64,000 bases of DNA from Sorangium cellulosum (GCF_004135735.1 NZ_CP012670.1:9185501-9249500); one strand, 5' to 3'; positions 27,174 to 36,233 are shown, counted from the stretch's first letter. The notes: generated by a model from the sequence alone, not told the origin. Program-made: numbers and translations.

Positions 27174-28600
27174 CGCCGCGCGCCCGGGGCGCGGCGCTGT
27201 CGATCACGCTGCTCTGCGCGGCGCTCGCGGGGTGCGCCGCGCCGCCGAGGGCGTCGGCCTCCGATCGGGCGATCGCCCTCTACCGCGAGGGCCGCTCGCC
27301 CTCCGGCGCGGCCGCGCAGCGGCGCGCGGGCCCGGGGCTCGGCGCGCGGGTGGCCGCCGCCGGGGAGCCGCTCGCGCTGACCGTGGACGACGCCGTCGCC
27401 TGGGCCAGGGAGCGCAGCGCCGAGCTCGCCGCGCAGGACGCCCGCGCCGGCGCGGCCGCGGCGCAGATCGAGGCGGAGGACCATTTCGAGAACCCGGAGC
27501 TCCGCCTGTCGAACATCGACGTCGAGCCGATGGTCCACGGCGAGCCGCGGGTGAGCGCCGCGCTCCGCTTCCCGTTCGCGCGCCCGGGCGAGGTCGGCGC
27601 GAACGTCGCGGCCGCGCGCGCGGACGAGGCCAAGGCGCGCGGCGAGGCGCGCGAGATCGAGATCGCCATGGAGGCCGAGATCCGCGCGCTCTTCGACCAG
27701 GTGCTGCTCCTCGACGCGGAGATCGCGGCCGCCGACGCGGTCGCCGCGGCGCGCCGGTCGCTCGCCGCGTGGATGAAGAAGCAGCTCGCGGCCGCGCGCA
27801 CGACGGCGCTCGACGAGGCGATGACGGAGCTCGCCGTGGTCGACGCGGAGCAGGACACCGTGGACCTGCGCGCGCAGCGGAGCGCGGCGCTCGGCGCGCT
27901 CCTCGCGCGCCTGGGGCTCGACCCGTCCGTGCCCGTGCGCGTCCTCGGCGAGCCGAAGGCCACGTGGCCGCCCCCGGAGCTGCCCACGGAGGAGGCGGCG
28001 GTCGAGCTCGCGCTCCGGCGCCGGCCCGAGATCGAGCTCGCGGCCGCGCAGCTCGACGAGGCGGACGCGGCGCTCCACGCCGGGCGCGGCGAGCGGTGGC
28101 CGTGGCTCTCGTTCTTCGAGGTCGGCTACGACTTCGAGCCCCGCACCCGGACCGGCCTCGGCTGGACGTTCGGGCTCGCCGTCGACCTGCCGATCTTCGA
28201 CACCCGCAGCGCGACCGTCACCGCGGCGGACGCGGCGCGCAAGGCGGAGCTGCGCGCGATGGCCGCCGCGGTGGAGCTGGTGACGCGCGAGGTGCGGACG
28301 AGCTTGAGCGAGGCCCGGGCGGCCCGGGACGCCGCGACCGAGATCCGGCGCCGGATGCTCCCCGCCGCCGAGCGCGCGGGCGAGGAGGCCAGGCGGGTGC
28401 TCGAAGGCCACGCCATCGACGCGGGCGAGGCGCTCGAGGCCGACGAGCGCCGCATGCGCCTGGAGCTGCGATGGCTGCGCTCCGTGCGCCGGTACTGGGA
28501 GGCCGTCGGCGAGCTCCGCCACGCGGTCGGCGGCCGGCTCCCGGCGGAGGCGGGGCGGGCGCCGAGGAGCGGGGGCGTCGAGCGAGATGCGCCACGCTAG
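27170..28600 (+). CDS. TolC-like outer-membrane efflux lipoprotein
   Basis: 476 aa. A lipoprotein signal (LLCAALAGCAAPP) is followed by a short linker and two outer-membrane-efflux-protein repeats of long helices: LTVDDAVAWARERSAELAAQ at about 65 and a second one around VELALRRRPEIELAAAQLDE near 285, each with a beta hairpin of the barrel (PELRLSNIDVEP; WLSFFEVGYDFEP). This is the outer-membrane channel partner for the adaptor encoded just upstream, with which it overlaps by 4 bases. Cargo is unknown. Its 3' end overlaps the CotH gene by 14 bases. Confidence 0.88.
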   Translation: MTPRARGAALSITLLCAALAGCAAPPRASASDRAIALYREGRSPSGAAAQRRAGPGLGARVAAAGEPLALTVDDAVAWARERSAELAAQDARAGAAAAQIEAEDHFENPELRLSNIDVEPMVHGEPRVSAALRFPFARPGEVGANVAAARADEAKARGEAREIEIAMEAEIRALFDQVLLLDAEIAAADAVAAARRSLAAWMKKQLAAARTTALDEAMTELAVVDAEQDTVDLRAQRSAALGALLARLGLDPSVPVRVLGEPKATWPPPELPTEEAAVELALRRRPEIELAAAQLDEADAALHAGRGERWPWLSFFEVGYDFEPRTRTGLGWTFGLAVDLPIFDTRSATVTAADAARKAELRAMAAAVELVTREVRTSLSEARAARDAATEIRRRMLPAAERAGEEARRVLEGHAIDAGEALEADERRMRLELRWLRSVRRYWEAVGELRHAVGGRLPAEAGRAPRSGGVERDAPR

Positions 28601-29840
28601 GCTGGGCACGACGCGCTTCCGGCGCGCGCCTGTCCTCCTGCTCGTCCTCGTCGCGGCGTGCCACGGCGGTTGCGTGCCCGAGGAGAACAGCGACCTGGTC
28701 TTCGATCGGACGCGGCTGCACACGATCGAGATCCGGGTCGACGAGGAGCACCTCGATCGGCTCGCCACGGACCTCGAGGATCGCGTCCCGTGCACGATCA
28801 CCTACGACGGCGAGGTCGTCAGCGGCGCTGGCATCCGGCAAAAGGGCAACGATCTCCGGGATCTCGCCGAGAAGCCGAGCTTCAGCGTCAAGCTCGACGA
28901 GTTCGATGAATGGTCGGATCTGCACGGGCTCAAGAAGCTGTTGCTGAACAGCGCCGAGCAGGATCCGACGTTCCTGCGCGAGCAGATCGGCGCGGTGCTG
29001 CACGCCCGCGCCGGCGTGCCCGCGGCGCGCATCGCGCACGCGGTGGTGAGCCTCAACGGCGTCGACAAGGGGATCTACGTGGTCACCGAGGCCATCGACA
29101 AGCGGTTCCTCCGGCGCCATTTCGGCGAGGAGAACGACGAGGGCGCGCTCTACGAGGGCCCGTGCTGCGGCGACTTCGTCGACGACATCGACGCCGTGGA
29201 GCTCGACAGGGGGGAGGACGACGGGGCGGCGGACCTCCGCGCGCTCGCCGGCGCGATCCGGGACACGCCGGACGATCGGTTCGCGGCGGAGGTGGGCGAG
29301 CGGCTCGACCTGGATCGATTCATCACGAGCTACGCCCTCGAGGCGATCCTGGGTCACTGGGACGGCTACGCGTACCGGGCGAACAACTACTATCTCTACA
29401 AGAGCCCGGTCGATGGGCGCTTCGTGTTCATGCCCCACGGCATGGACCGGGTCCTGGAGGAGGTCGATTTCGACGTCGAGACCGCGCCCGTCGCCGTGCT
29501 CCCGCGCCGGATTCACGGCATCCAGGCGCTCGACGATCGATTCCACGCCGAGATCGCCCGCCTCGTGAGCAGTGCATGGGACGAGGACGCCGTGCTCACG
29601 GTCGTCGATCAGGCGGCGGAGGTGGTCGGCGCGGCCAGCGCCGGCGAGGCCACCCGGAGCGATGTTCTCAGGTTCAACGTCAACGTGAGCGAGCTGCGCG
29701 ACGATCTGAAGCAGCGCCGCGCGCTGCTCGACCCCGCGATCGTCTGCGGCGACGGCGAGGTCGAGGGGCTCGAGACGTGCGATGACGGCAACACGGCGGC
29801 GGGCGACGGGTGCAGCGCGAGGTGCCGCGCCGAGCCTTGA
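28587..29840 (+). CDS. CotH-family kinase lipoprotein
   Basis: 417 aa. A lipoprotein signal ends at LVAACHGGC. Residues about 35-370 match the CotH fold, a secreted atypical protein kinase family known from Bacillus spore-coat assembly: IEIRVDEEHLDRLATDLED, the GIRQKGND loop, FSVKLDEFDEW, KKLLLNSAEQDPTFLREQIG, and GIYVVTEAIDKRFLRRHF. Residues about 385-417 are a CGDG...GLETCDDGN...GDGCSARC disulphide module (DUF4215 type), common in myxobacterial exported proteins. Catalysis was shown for other CotH proteins; substrates here are unknown, and neighbouring lipoproteins are candidates. Last gene of the cluster. Confidence 0.88.
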   Translation: MRHARLGTTRFRRAPVLLLVLVAACHGGCVPEENSDLVFDRTRLHTIEIRVDEEHLDRLATDLEDRVPCTITYDGEVVSGAGIRQKGNDLRDLAEKPSFSVKLDEFDEWSDLHGLKKLLLNSAEQDPTFLREQIGAVLHARAGVPAARIAHAVVSLNGVDKGIYVVTEAIDKRFLRRHFGEENDEGALYEGPCCGDFVDDIDAVELDRGEDDGAADLRALAGAIRDTPDDRFAAEVGERLDLDRFITSYALEAILGHWDGYAYRANNYYLYKSPVDGRFVFMPHGMDRVLEEVDFDVETAPVAVLPRRIHGIQALDDRFHAEIARLVSSAWDEDAVLTVVDQAAEVVGAASAGEATRSDVLRFNVNVSELRDDLKQRRALLDPAIVCGDGEVEGLETCDDGNTAAGDGCSARCRAEP

Positions 29841-30020
29841 CGGGCGGCGCGCGGGGCGCGGCGGCGCCGATCCGGGGAGCCCGGAGGATCCGTCCGCGTC
29901 GCGCAGGGACGCAGGTGGGCTCGCCGGCGCGCGACCGGCGCGCTGTCGCGTTCCCAGGAGCGCGCCGGCCCCCGCCTGGGGTCGAGCCAAGCTCCGGTGG
30001 ACCGGTCGCGTCCAAGCGCC

Positions 30021-30881
30021 ATGCCCACCCCCTACCGGGATGATCTCGACGCCCTGAACGCCCGCCACGATCTGCTCGCCGAGGAGCTCGCGGTCCTCAA
30101 GGAGCGGACGGCGGAGCTCTCCGCGCTGAGAGAGGCCGAGCGGCGCCTCGAGGGGGAGCTCGACGCCGTGCGACGCCAGCTCGACGAACGCGCGGCGCGC
30201 CGATCGCTCGCGCTGCTCGAGCGTGTCCGCGTCGCGAGCCCCTGCAACGCGGACTGGGACGGGATGGTCGGCGACGACCGGGTGCGCTTCTGCGATCACT
30301 GCCAGAAGGACGTGTACAACCTGTCCGGGATGCCGCGCGACGAGGCGGAGCGGATGATCCGCGAGGCCGCGGGCGCCGTGTGCGTGCGGCTGTACCGCCG
30401 CGCGGACGGGACGGTGCTCACGGCCGACTGCCCCGTCGGCGCGAGGCGCCGCCGCGTGCGCCAGGTGACCGTGGCGGCCGTGGGGGGCGGCCTGCTCGCC
30501 GCGGGGGCGGCGCTCGTCGACCTGCTCACCGTCCCCGTGGCCACCGTGGGCGCCGTGGAAGCGTCGCCGCGCGAGGTCGCGCCGCCCTCCATCGCGCCTT
30601 CGCCGGTCTCGCCGCACTCCATCACGCCGCGCGAGGTCGTGCGGAATCCCGTCGTGCACGCCGACCCCGGCGACACGGTGATGATGGGCCTGCTCCGGCC
30701 GCTCGATCTCCCCCTCTCCGACGCGCCGGGGTCTGCCGTGACGGGCTCGACAAGGCGCGTGGAGAAGCGCGACAGGCCCCCTCCCGGCGCCCGTGCGACG
30801 CCCGGGCGCCCCGGGGACGCTCAGGGAGTGACCGCGGGTTGCAAGTGCGCCCCGGGGGATCCGCTCTGCACCTGCCTGTGA
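30021..30881 (+). CDS. coiled-coil and Cys-motif membrane protein, function unknown
   Basis: 286 aa from the ATG at 30021; a GTG 24 bases upstream is an alternative. Residues 1-65 form a coiled coil rich in Glu/Leu/Arg. Residues about 70-135 carry a conserved module ASPCNADWDGM ... RFCDHCQKDVYNLSGM ... VCVRLYRRADG, which looks like a small metal- or disulphide-binding domain. A transmembrane helix follows (VTVAAVGGGLLAAGAALVDL), then a Pro/Ser-rich tail ending in a second Cys cluster CKCAPGDPLCTCL. The topology suggests a cytoplasmic Cys module and an external tail. It begins 180 bases after the CotH gene and may or may not belong to that cluster. Confidence 0.7.
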   Translation: MPTPYRDDLDALNARHDLLAEELAVLKERTAELSALREAERRLEGELDAVRRQLDERAARRSLALLERVRVASPCNADWDGMVGDDRVRFCDHCQKDVYNLSGMPRDEAERMIREAAGAVCVRLYRRADGTVLTADCPVGARRRRVRQVTVAAVGGGLLAAGAALVDLLTVPVATVGAVEASPREVAPPSIAPSPVSPHSITPREVVRNPVVHADPGDTVMMGLLRPLDLPLSDAPGSAVTGSTRRVEKRDRPPPGARATPGRPGDAQGVTAGCKCAPGDPLCTCL

Positions 30882-31003
30882 TCGCTGGAGTCAATCGGGC
30901 GGCCTACGCGACCGGCGCTGCGCTCTCCGTGGACGGCGTCGTCCATGGCACCATGCCGGCATGACCGGGCCTTGCACCGGAGAAAGCGGGCCGGTTATCC
31001 TGG

Positions 31004-32305
31004 ATGACTATGGCTTTTGACGTTCGCTCGTTCAGCGAGATCTGCGCCCTCGGATGTGCGGATACTCCAGGCATAGATTCCTCCGCCGCGTCGCAAACGA
31101 GACACGACTACGACCTCCGGGATCCTCATCTCTTCCTCGATCCGCACCCGCTGCTCCACCGGATGCGCCAGGACGCCCCCGTCCACTGGAGCCAGCAGCT
31201 CGAATCGTGGGTCCTCACCAGCTACCAGGACGTCTGCGCGGCGCTCCGCGACCCCCGGCTCTCGGTCGTGGAGGAGATCAAGCGCATCGAGACCCTGCCG
31301 GCGTCGGACCAGCTCGCGCTGGCCCCCCTCCGGCGCACCTTCACGGCCTGGGGAGATCGCGGCGATCCAGAGAGGCACGCGCTGTTCCTGAAGCTCCTCA
31401 AACGTCACTTCACGCCTCAGCACGTCGAGGCCCAGCGCCCGCGTATCCAGGAGATCCTCGACCGCCTGCTCGACGCCGCGGTGAGGCGCGGGGAGATCGA
31501 CGTCGCCCACGACATCGCGCATCCGCTGGCGATGACCGTCGTGGCCGGCATGACGGGGCTCCCCACGGAGGCGGTCGACCTGTACCTGCGCTGCTCGAAC
31601 CACATCTCTCAGCTGCTCGAGATGGGGGATCGAGACCAGCTCTTCCTCTGCCAGCAGGGAATGCTCGAGCTGTCCGGTTTCCTGATGCCCGTCGTCGCCA
31701 GGCGCAGGCGCGAGCGCGGCGCCGATCTGCTCGGTATCTTCATGGAGGCGGATCCGGACGGCGTCCAGTTCAGCGACGAGCACATCGTCGCGCAGTGCAT
31801 CATGTTCCTCGTCGTCGGGTATCACACGACCGCGAACCAGCTCTGCAACGGCCTGCAGATCCTGTTCGACCACGCCGAGGAGCGGGCCAGGCTGACGAGC
31901 GATCCCACGCTGCTCCCGAACGCCTTCGACGAGATGATGCGGTATCACGGAGCGGTCGCCTCGGTGCGGCGGATGGCGATGGTCGATCTCACGATCCGCA
32001 ACCAGCAGATCCGCGCCGGGGAGACGCTCGTCCTCGCGCTGGCGGCCGCCAACCGCGATCCGAGCGCCTTCCCCGCCCCCGATCGCTTCGACATCACGCG
32101 AGAGGAGGCGCACCGCCAGGTCGGCTTCACGATCGGGCCCTACTCGTGCATGGGGCAGGCGCTGGCGCGCCTGGAGGCGCAGGTGTTCTTCCGGACCCTG
32201 CTCGACCGGTTCCCTCGTCTCCGGCCCCGCGACGCCACCCCGGACTGGATGAGCTTCCGCCCGCTCGGCCGCGAGCTCCGGACGCTCCGGGTGCTGTTCG
32301 ATTGA
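31004..32305 (+). CDS. cytochrome P450, first gene of oxidative cluster
   Basis: 433 aa. The heme loop FTIGPYSCMGQALAR has the thiolate ligand Cys382; the K-helix EXXR is EMMR in FDEMMRYH. In the I-helix the sequence is VGYHTT: His274 stands where P450s have Asp/Glu, while both Thr275 and Thr276 are present. The usual acid-alcohol pair that protonates bound oxygen is therefore altered. Soluble, no membrane anchor, so of bacterial class needing a ferredoxin partner; none is encoded here. It is 34 bases upstream of the heme-oxygenase-like gene. ATGs at 31004 and 31010 are both possible starts. Confidence 0.92.
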   Translation: MTMAFDVRSFSEICALGCADTPGIDSSAASQTRHDYDLRDPHLFLDPHPLLHRMRQDAPVHWSQQLESWVLTSYQDVCAALRDPRLSVVEEIKRIETLPASDQLALAPLRRTFTAWGDRGDPERHALFLKLLKRHFTPQHVEAQRPRIQEILDRLLDAAVRRGEIDVAHDIAHPLAMTVVAGMTGLPTEAVDLYLRCSNHISQLLEMGDRDQLFLCQQGMLELSGFLMPVVARRRRERGADLLGIFMEADPDGVQFSDEHIVAQCIMFLVVGYHTTANQLCNGLQILFDHAEERARLTSDPTLLPNAFDEMMRYHGAVASVRRMAMVDLTIRNQQIRAGETLVLALAAANRDPSAFPAPDRFDITREEAHRQVGFTIGPYSCMGQALARLEAQVFFRTLLDRFPRLRPRDATPDWMSFRPLGRELRTLRVLFD

Positions 32306-32339
32306 TGGCTCGTCGCCCTGTCCGTCGGAGAGAGGCAAC

Positions 32340-33872
32340 ATGAAGCACGTCCTCCTGCTGATCGAGCAGAAGAAGCGCGAGATCGCCGCGCACCCGTTCT
32401 ACCGGTGGATGGCGAGCGGCCCCACCCCCCTGGAGACCAGGTTCGACTTCGCGCCGGTCATCGTGAACTTCATCATGGCGTTCAGCGACATGAACAGGTG
32501 GTTCATGAGGTACCCGGATCCCTCGAGCGACCTCGAGCGGGCCATCAACCAGCACACGCGCGAGGACGAGACCCACGCGCGGCTCTTCCTCGAGGACTGG
32601 CGGCGGCTCGGGCTCGATCGGCGCCTCGGCTGGCGCGCGAGCGACATGATCGCGTGGTATTACGCGGGCTCCGAGACCGACATCTTCAGGGAATACGGCA
32701 CGGAGATCATGCGGATGTGCACCCTGAACGAGGATCCGCTGGTCCGCTTCGCCGTGATGCAGTCGATCGAGGCGTGGGGGCATGTCTTCTTCACGGCCTC
32801 CGCGGGCACCGCCGCCGAGCTCACGAGGAGGTCCGGTGTCGAGTACCGGTACTTCGGCCCGTACCACCTGAAACGGGAGATCGGGCACTTGCTCCACGGA
32901 AGCCACCTCTTCGAGCACGCGGAGCTCGACGGCGACCGGCGGGCGCGGGCGTGCGCGCTGGTGAGCCGGCTCTTCGACATGATCCGCGTGAAGAGCGACC
33001 GGCTCCTCCGTTATGCCGAGCGGACCGTCGACCAGGGCGAGCCGCCGCCGGCGGCGCGGACGCCGGCCGCCGCGGCGCGCGCCCCAAAGCAGCGACCAGG
33101 GTCGGGCGCAGGGGGCCTGGTCCGCCGGCGGGATGAGCGCGTCGGGGCGAGTCAGGAGCCCGTGCAGCGGGTCCTCGAGCGGCGAAAGCGGGCCGCCGCC
33201 GGCCACGCGCTGTTCACGTGGATGCGGGCGAGGGGCCCCTTGAACCCGGAGGAGAAGCTCCGGCGCATCGCGCTGTACTGGATGCCGGACTGCATGGGAT
33301 ACCGGGACCTGAACGTCCACGCCCTCGCGTATCGGCAGCCGGCGAGCCGGTACGAGCGGGCCATCAACCGCTGGGTCGCCGATCTGCAATCGCACCACGG
33401 GCTGTTCCTGCGCGACTGGATCGAGCTTGACATGGATCGGCGCCTCGGCTGGAGCGCGAGCGACACGCTCGAGTTCTACTGTGCGAGCAGGCACTCGGAG
33501 GCGCAGCGGCAGAGCATGGCCGCGTTCCTCAAGCTGGCGTTCTCTCACCCGGAGCCGGTGCTGCGCTTCTGGCTGATGGAGGCGCTCGAGGCGAGCGGAG
33601 AGGCGTTCTTCCAGAACACGCGCGCGCTGGCGCGCCGGGTCGAGGCCGAGCACCCGCGACAGCTCGATTACCTGGCCGATCGCCACGCGCTGTCGCACCC
33701 CACGCTCGATCCGGACGAGGAGGCGGACGCCGTCGCCTTCAAGGCCGAGGCGCTCGACGAGCGCGGCCGGGAGATCGCGGTGGGGATGATTCACACCGTC
33801 TTCGACTGCCTCGAGCGCCAGTTCTCGCTCTCCCTCGATCTCGCGACGAGCGCGGCGCCGCCGCTCGCCTGA
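32340..33872 (+). CDS. tandem-duplicated heme-oxygenase-like protein
   Basis: 510 aa, a soluble helical protein made of two homologous halves (about 1-225 and 270-500) joined by an Ala/Pro/Arg linker. Paired landmarks are INQHTREDETHARLFLEDWR with LGWRASDMIAWYY in the first half and INRWVADLQSHHGLFLRDW with LGWSASDTLEFYC in the second. The first half keeps a His72-x2-Glu75-x3-His79 pattern fit for metal binding, as in heme-oxygenase-like diiron oxidases; in the second half His72 is replaced by Trp345 and Glu77 by Gln350. I infer an active first and degenerate second domain. Ribosome site GGAGAGAGG precedes the ATG. Position between P450 and methyltransferase suggests a tailoring step on an unknown metabolite. 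Confidence 0.72.
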   Translation: MKHVLLLIEQKKREIAAHPFYRWMASGPTPLETRFDFAPVIVNFIMAFSDMNRWFMRYPDPSSDLERAINQHTREDETHARLFLEDWRRLGLDRRLGWRASDMIAWYYAGSETDIFREYGTEIMRMCTLNEDPLVRFAVMQSIEAWGHVFFTASAGTAAELTRRSGVEYRYFGPYHLKREIGHLLHGSHLFEHAELDGDRRARACALVSRLFDMIRVKSDRLLRYAERTVDQGEPPPAARTPAAAARAPKQRPGSGAGGLVRRRDERVGASQEPVQRVLERRKRAAAGHALFTWMRARGPLNPEEKLRRIALYWMPDCMGYRDLNVHALAYRQPASRYERAINRWVADLQSHHGLFLRDWIELDMDRRLGWSASDTLEFYCASRHSEAQRQSMAAFLKLAFSHPEPVLRFWLMEALEASGEAFFQNTRALARRVEAEHPRQLDYLADRHALSHPTLDPDEEADAVAFKAEALDERGREIAVGMIHTVFDCLERQFSLSLDLATSAAPPLA

Positions 33873-33948
33873 TCTCGCCGCAGCCCTGCGCCAGACGGCC
33901 TTGGCCGCGGCGGGGCGCATGCGCTAAGGGGGAGAGAAGAGGCCAACC

Positions 33949-34830
33949 ATGTCCTGGCGCAGAGCACTCCTCATTCCCACCCTCATCCGCACCGGGCTGA
34001 GTGCGCCCCGGGACCGGAGCACCGCCTGGGACCGTTACTGGCGCGGCATACGGCAGACCGGCCCCGGCGGCGAGGTGCTCTGGGACGGCGACAGCGCGGA
34101 GGAGCGGGCCTGGGTGCTCGGCCTGGCTCGCCGCACCATGGACGCCACCCTCCCCGTGGTCGACGTCGGCTGTGGCAACGGTCGCTACACCCGCGCTCTC
34201 TCACCCTGGTTCCCGGCCGCGTACGGCGTCGACGTCTCGGCGCAGGCCGTGGCGCACGCGGAGCGGGAGACTCGCGCCGAGCACGAGCCGCTCGCCGGCT
34301 CGACGTCGACCGCGCCCCCGCGCGCAGCGGAGGACGCGGCCGAGACGACGTCGGCCCGTCCGCGCGTGTCGTTTCGGGTGCTGGACATGACCGAGACAGG
34401 CGCCGGCGAGCGCATGCGCGCCGAGGTCGGCTGCGCCAACGTGTTCGTCCGCGGGCTCTTCCATATCCTCGATGCGGCGCAGCGAAGCCGGCTCGCCGAG
34501 AGCTGCCGTGCGCTCGTCGGCGAGCGCGGCGCCCTCCTCCTGGTCGAGACCGACTTTCCGGGCAGCCCCCTTTCGTACCTCGATTATCTCGGCGCCCGGG
34601 GCAGCGACTATCCCACACCCTTGCTCCGCTGCCTCGAGGCAGGGCTCCCGAAGCCAGCGCGATTCGGCGCGAGGGAGGTGACGCGTCACTTTCCCGAGGG
34701 GTCGTGGGAGCACGTCGAGTCCGGCGGCGCGGAGCTGCACGCGATCGCGATGCGACCGGGCCAGAGGCCGAGGTCGATTCCTGCCTTCTTCGCAGTCCTC
34801 CGCGCGAGGCCGCGCGAGCTTTCGCGGTGA
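33949..34830 (+). CDS. SAM-dependent methyltransferase
   Basis: 293 aa class I methyltransferase. Motif I is VVDVGCGNGRYT, followed by an acidic strand end YGVDVS; motif IV region is VRGLFHIL. An insertion rich in Pro/Thr/Ala lies at about 105-130 between the beta2 and beta3 elements. The C-terminus has LLLVETDFPGSPLSYLDYLG. It overlaps the next P450 by 4 bases (GTGA). The substrate is unknown; by context it would act on the same small molecule as the two P450s and the heme-oxygenase-like protein. Confidence 0.85.
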   Translation: MSWRRALLIPTLIRTGLSAPRDRSTAWDRYWRGIRQTGPGGEVLWDGDSAEERAWVLGLARRTMDATLPVVDVGCGNGRYTRALSPWFPAAYGVDVSAQAVAHAERETRAEHEPLAGSTSTAPPRAAEDAAETTSARPRVSFRVLDMTETGAGERMRAEVGCANVFVRGLFHILDAAQRSRLAESCRALVGERGALLLVETDFPGSPLSYLDYLGARGSDYPTPLLRCLEAGLPKPARFGAREVTRHFPEGSWEHVESGGAELHAIAMRPGQRPRSIPAFFAVLRARPRELSR

Positions 34831-36224
34831 GCCACCCGGTCGCGTCACCGAGCGCCGCCGCCGGCCAGCCGCCGGCCTCTCGGGGCCTCCGCGCCAGCCT
34901 GCGGAACGTGGAGGAGTTCAAGGCGAACCCGCTCGCGTTCTACATGCGGTTGACCCAGGACGGCGAGCCCGGCTATCGCCAGGTCGCCTTCTTCGATCTC
35001 TTCGGCCCCAACTATCTCGTCAACGACGCCGACGAGGCGGGGCGTATCCTCACCAGCGCCATCGACGGGGGGAGCTACACGAAGGACGGGCTGCGCTTCT
35101 TCGAGGTGATGCGGCGCCTGCTACGGCGAGGGCTCTTCACCGCCGAGGGCGATGATCATCTCCAGCAGCGCCGGATCCTGCAGCCGTCGTTTCAGCCGAA
35201 GGCGATGGAGGAGCTGGCGGAGGGCATCGTGCGCGCCGCGGCCGAGACCGGCGCTCGCTGGTCGAGCCAGGTCGGCGCGACGCTCGACGTCGAGGGCGAG
35301 ATGCGCAACCTCGCGCTCGATCTGCTGGCCGAGCTCTTGATCGGCGGCGACCTGCGCGACGACGTCCACGAGTTCGGCGCCCTGAACGAGGAGATGGAAG
35401 ACCGACTCATCGAGGCGATGGGGTCGCCGTTCCTGATCCCGGCATGGATTCCGACGCGGGGCAACCGGCGCTTCGCCGAGGCGGCCGCGCGCATCCGCGC
35501 CGTGGTGGCGCGCCTCATCGCCAGACGACGCGCCGGCCTCGAGGCCGCGCGCGCACCCGACGTGGTGCTCACGCGCCTCCTTGCCGACGAGCTGAGGACG
35601 GGGGCCATGGGGGAACGGCAGTTCCAGGACGAGATCACCACGCTCCTCGTGGGTGGATACAAGAGCACGGCGCTCGCGCTCACGTGGACGTGGTACCTGC
35701 TCGCCACGCATCCCGACGCCTCGCGGCGGCTCGCCGCCGAGATCTCCGAGCAGCTCGGGCAGCGCCCTCCAGCGTTCGCCGACGTGCGGAGGCTGCGCTA
35801 CACGCGGAGGGTCGTCCAGGAGGCCCTGCGCCTTTACCCGCCGGTGTGGGTCGTCAATCGCGTGGCCGTCCGCCCGGACCAGGTGGGCGACGTGACCATC
35901 CCGCGCGGCGCGATCATCGCCATCAGCCCGTACACGCTTCACCGGCACCCGGCCCACTGGTCCCGGCCGCATGACTTTCATCCCGATCACTTCGCGGAGG
36001 GCGTCACCAGGCCGGCGCACGCGTACCTGCCGTTCGGCGCTGGCCGACACAAGTGCATCGGCAACCACTACGCCATGGCCGCGGCGGTGCTCGCGCTCGC
36101 GACGCTGGCCGGCCGGTATGCGTTCGAGCCGCCCACGCACCCGGTCGTGGCGAACACACGGGCGTTCACCACGCCCGATCCTGGCATGCGGATGCGCCTC
36201 ACGACAGCGCCGACGCGGATCTAG
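34827..36224 (+). CDS. cytochrome P450 with altered I-helix
   Basis: 465 aa from the GTG that shares its TG with the methyltransferase stop. Heme loop PFGAGRHKCIGNHYAM with Cys410; EXXR is EALR in VVQEALRLYPP; the C-helix WxxxR equivalent is in DDHLQQRRILQPSF. The I-helix reads LLVGGYKSTALAL: Lys279 replaces the acid and Ser280 the conserved Thr, leaving neither of the canonical proton-relay residues. The family resembles CYP102/CYP4-like fatty-acid or terpene oxidases in its meander, but the substrate is unknown. Last gene of the four-gene unit; a small convergent gene begins 10 bases later. Confidence 0.92.
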   Translation: MSHPVASPSAAAGQPPASRGLRASLRNVEEFKANPLAFYMRLTQDGEPGYRQVAFFDLFGPNYLVNDADEAGRILTSAIDGGSYTKDGLRFFEVMRRLLRRGLFTAEGDDHLQQRRILQPSFQPKAMEELAEGIVRAAAETGARWSSQVGATLDVEGEMRNLALDLLAELLIGGDLRDDVHEFGALNEEMEDRLIEAMGSPFLIPAWIPTRGNRRFAEAAARIRAVVARLIARRRAGLEAARAPDVVLTRLLADELRTGAMGERQFQDEITTLLVGGYKSTALALTWTWYLLATHPDASRRLAAEISEQLGQRPPAFADVRRLRYTRRVVQEALRLYPPVWVVNRVAVRPDQVGDVTIPRGAIIAISPYTLHRHPAHWSRPHDFHPDHFAEGVTRPAHAYLPFGAGRHKCIGNHYAMAAAVLALATLAGRYAFEPPTHPVVANTRAFTTPDPGMRMRLTTAPTRI

Positions 36225-36233
36225 AACACCGAG

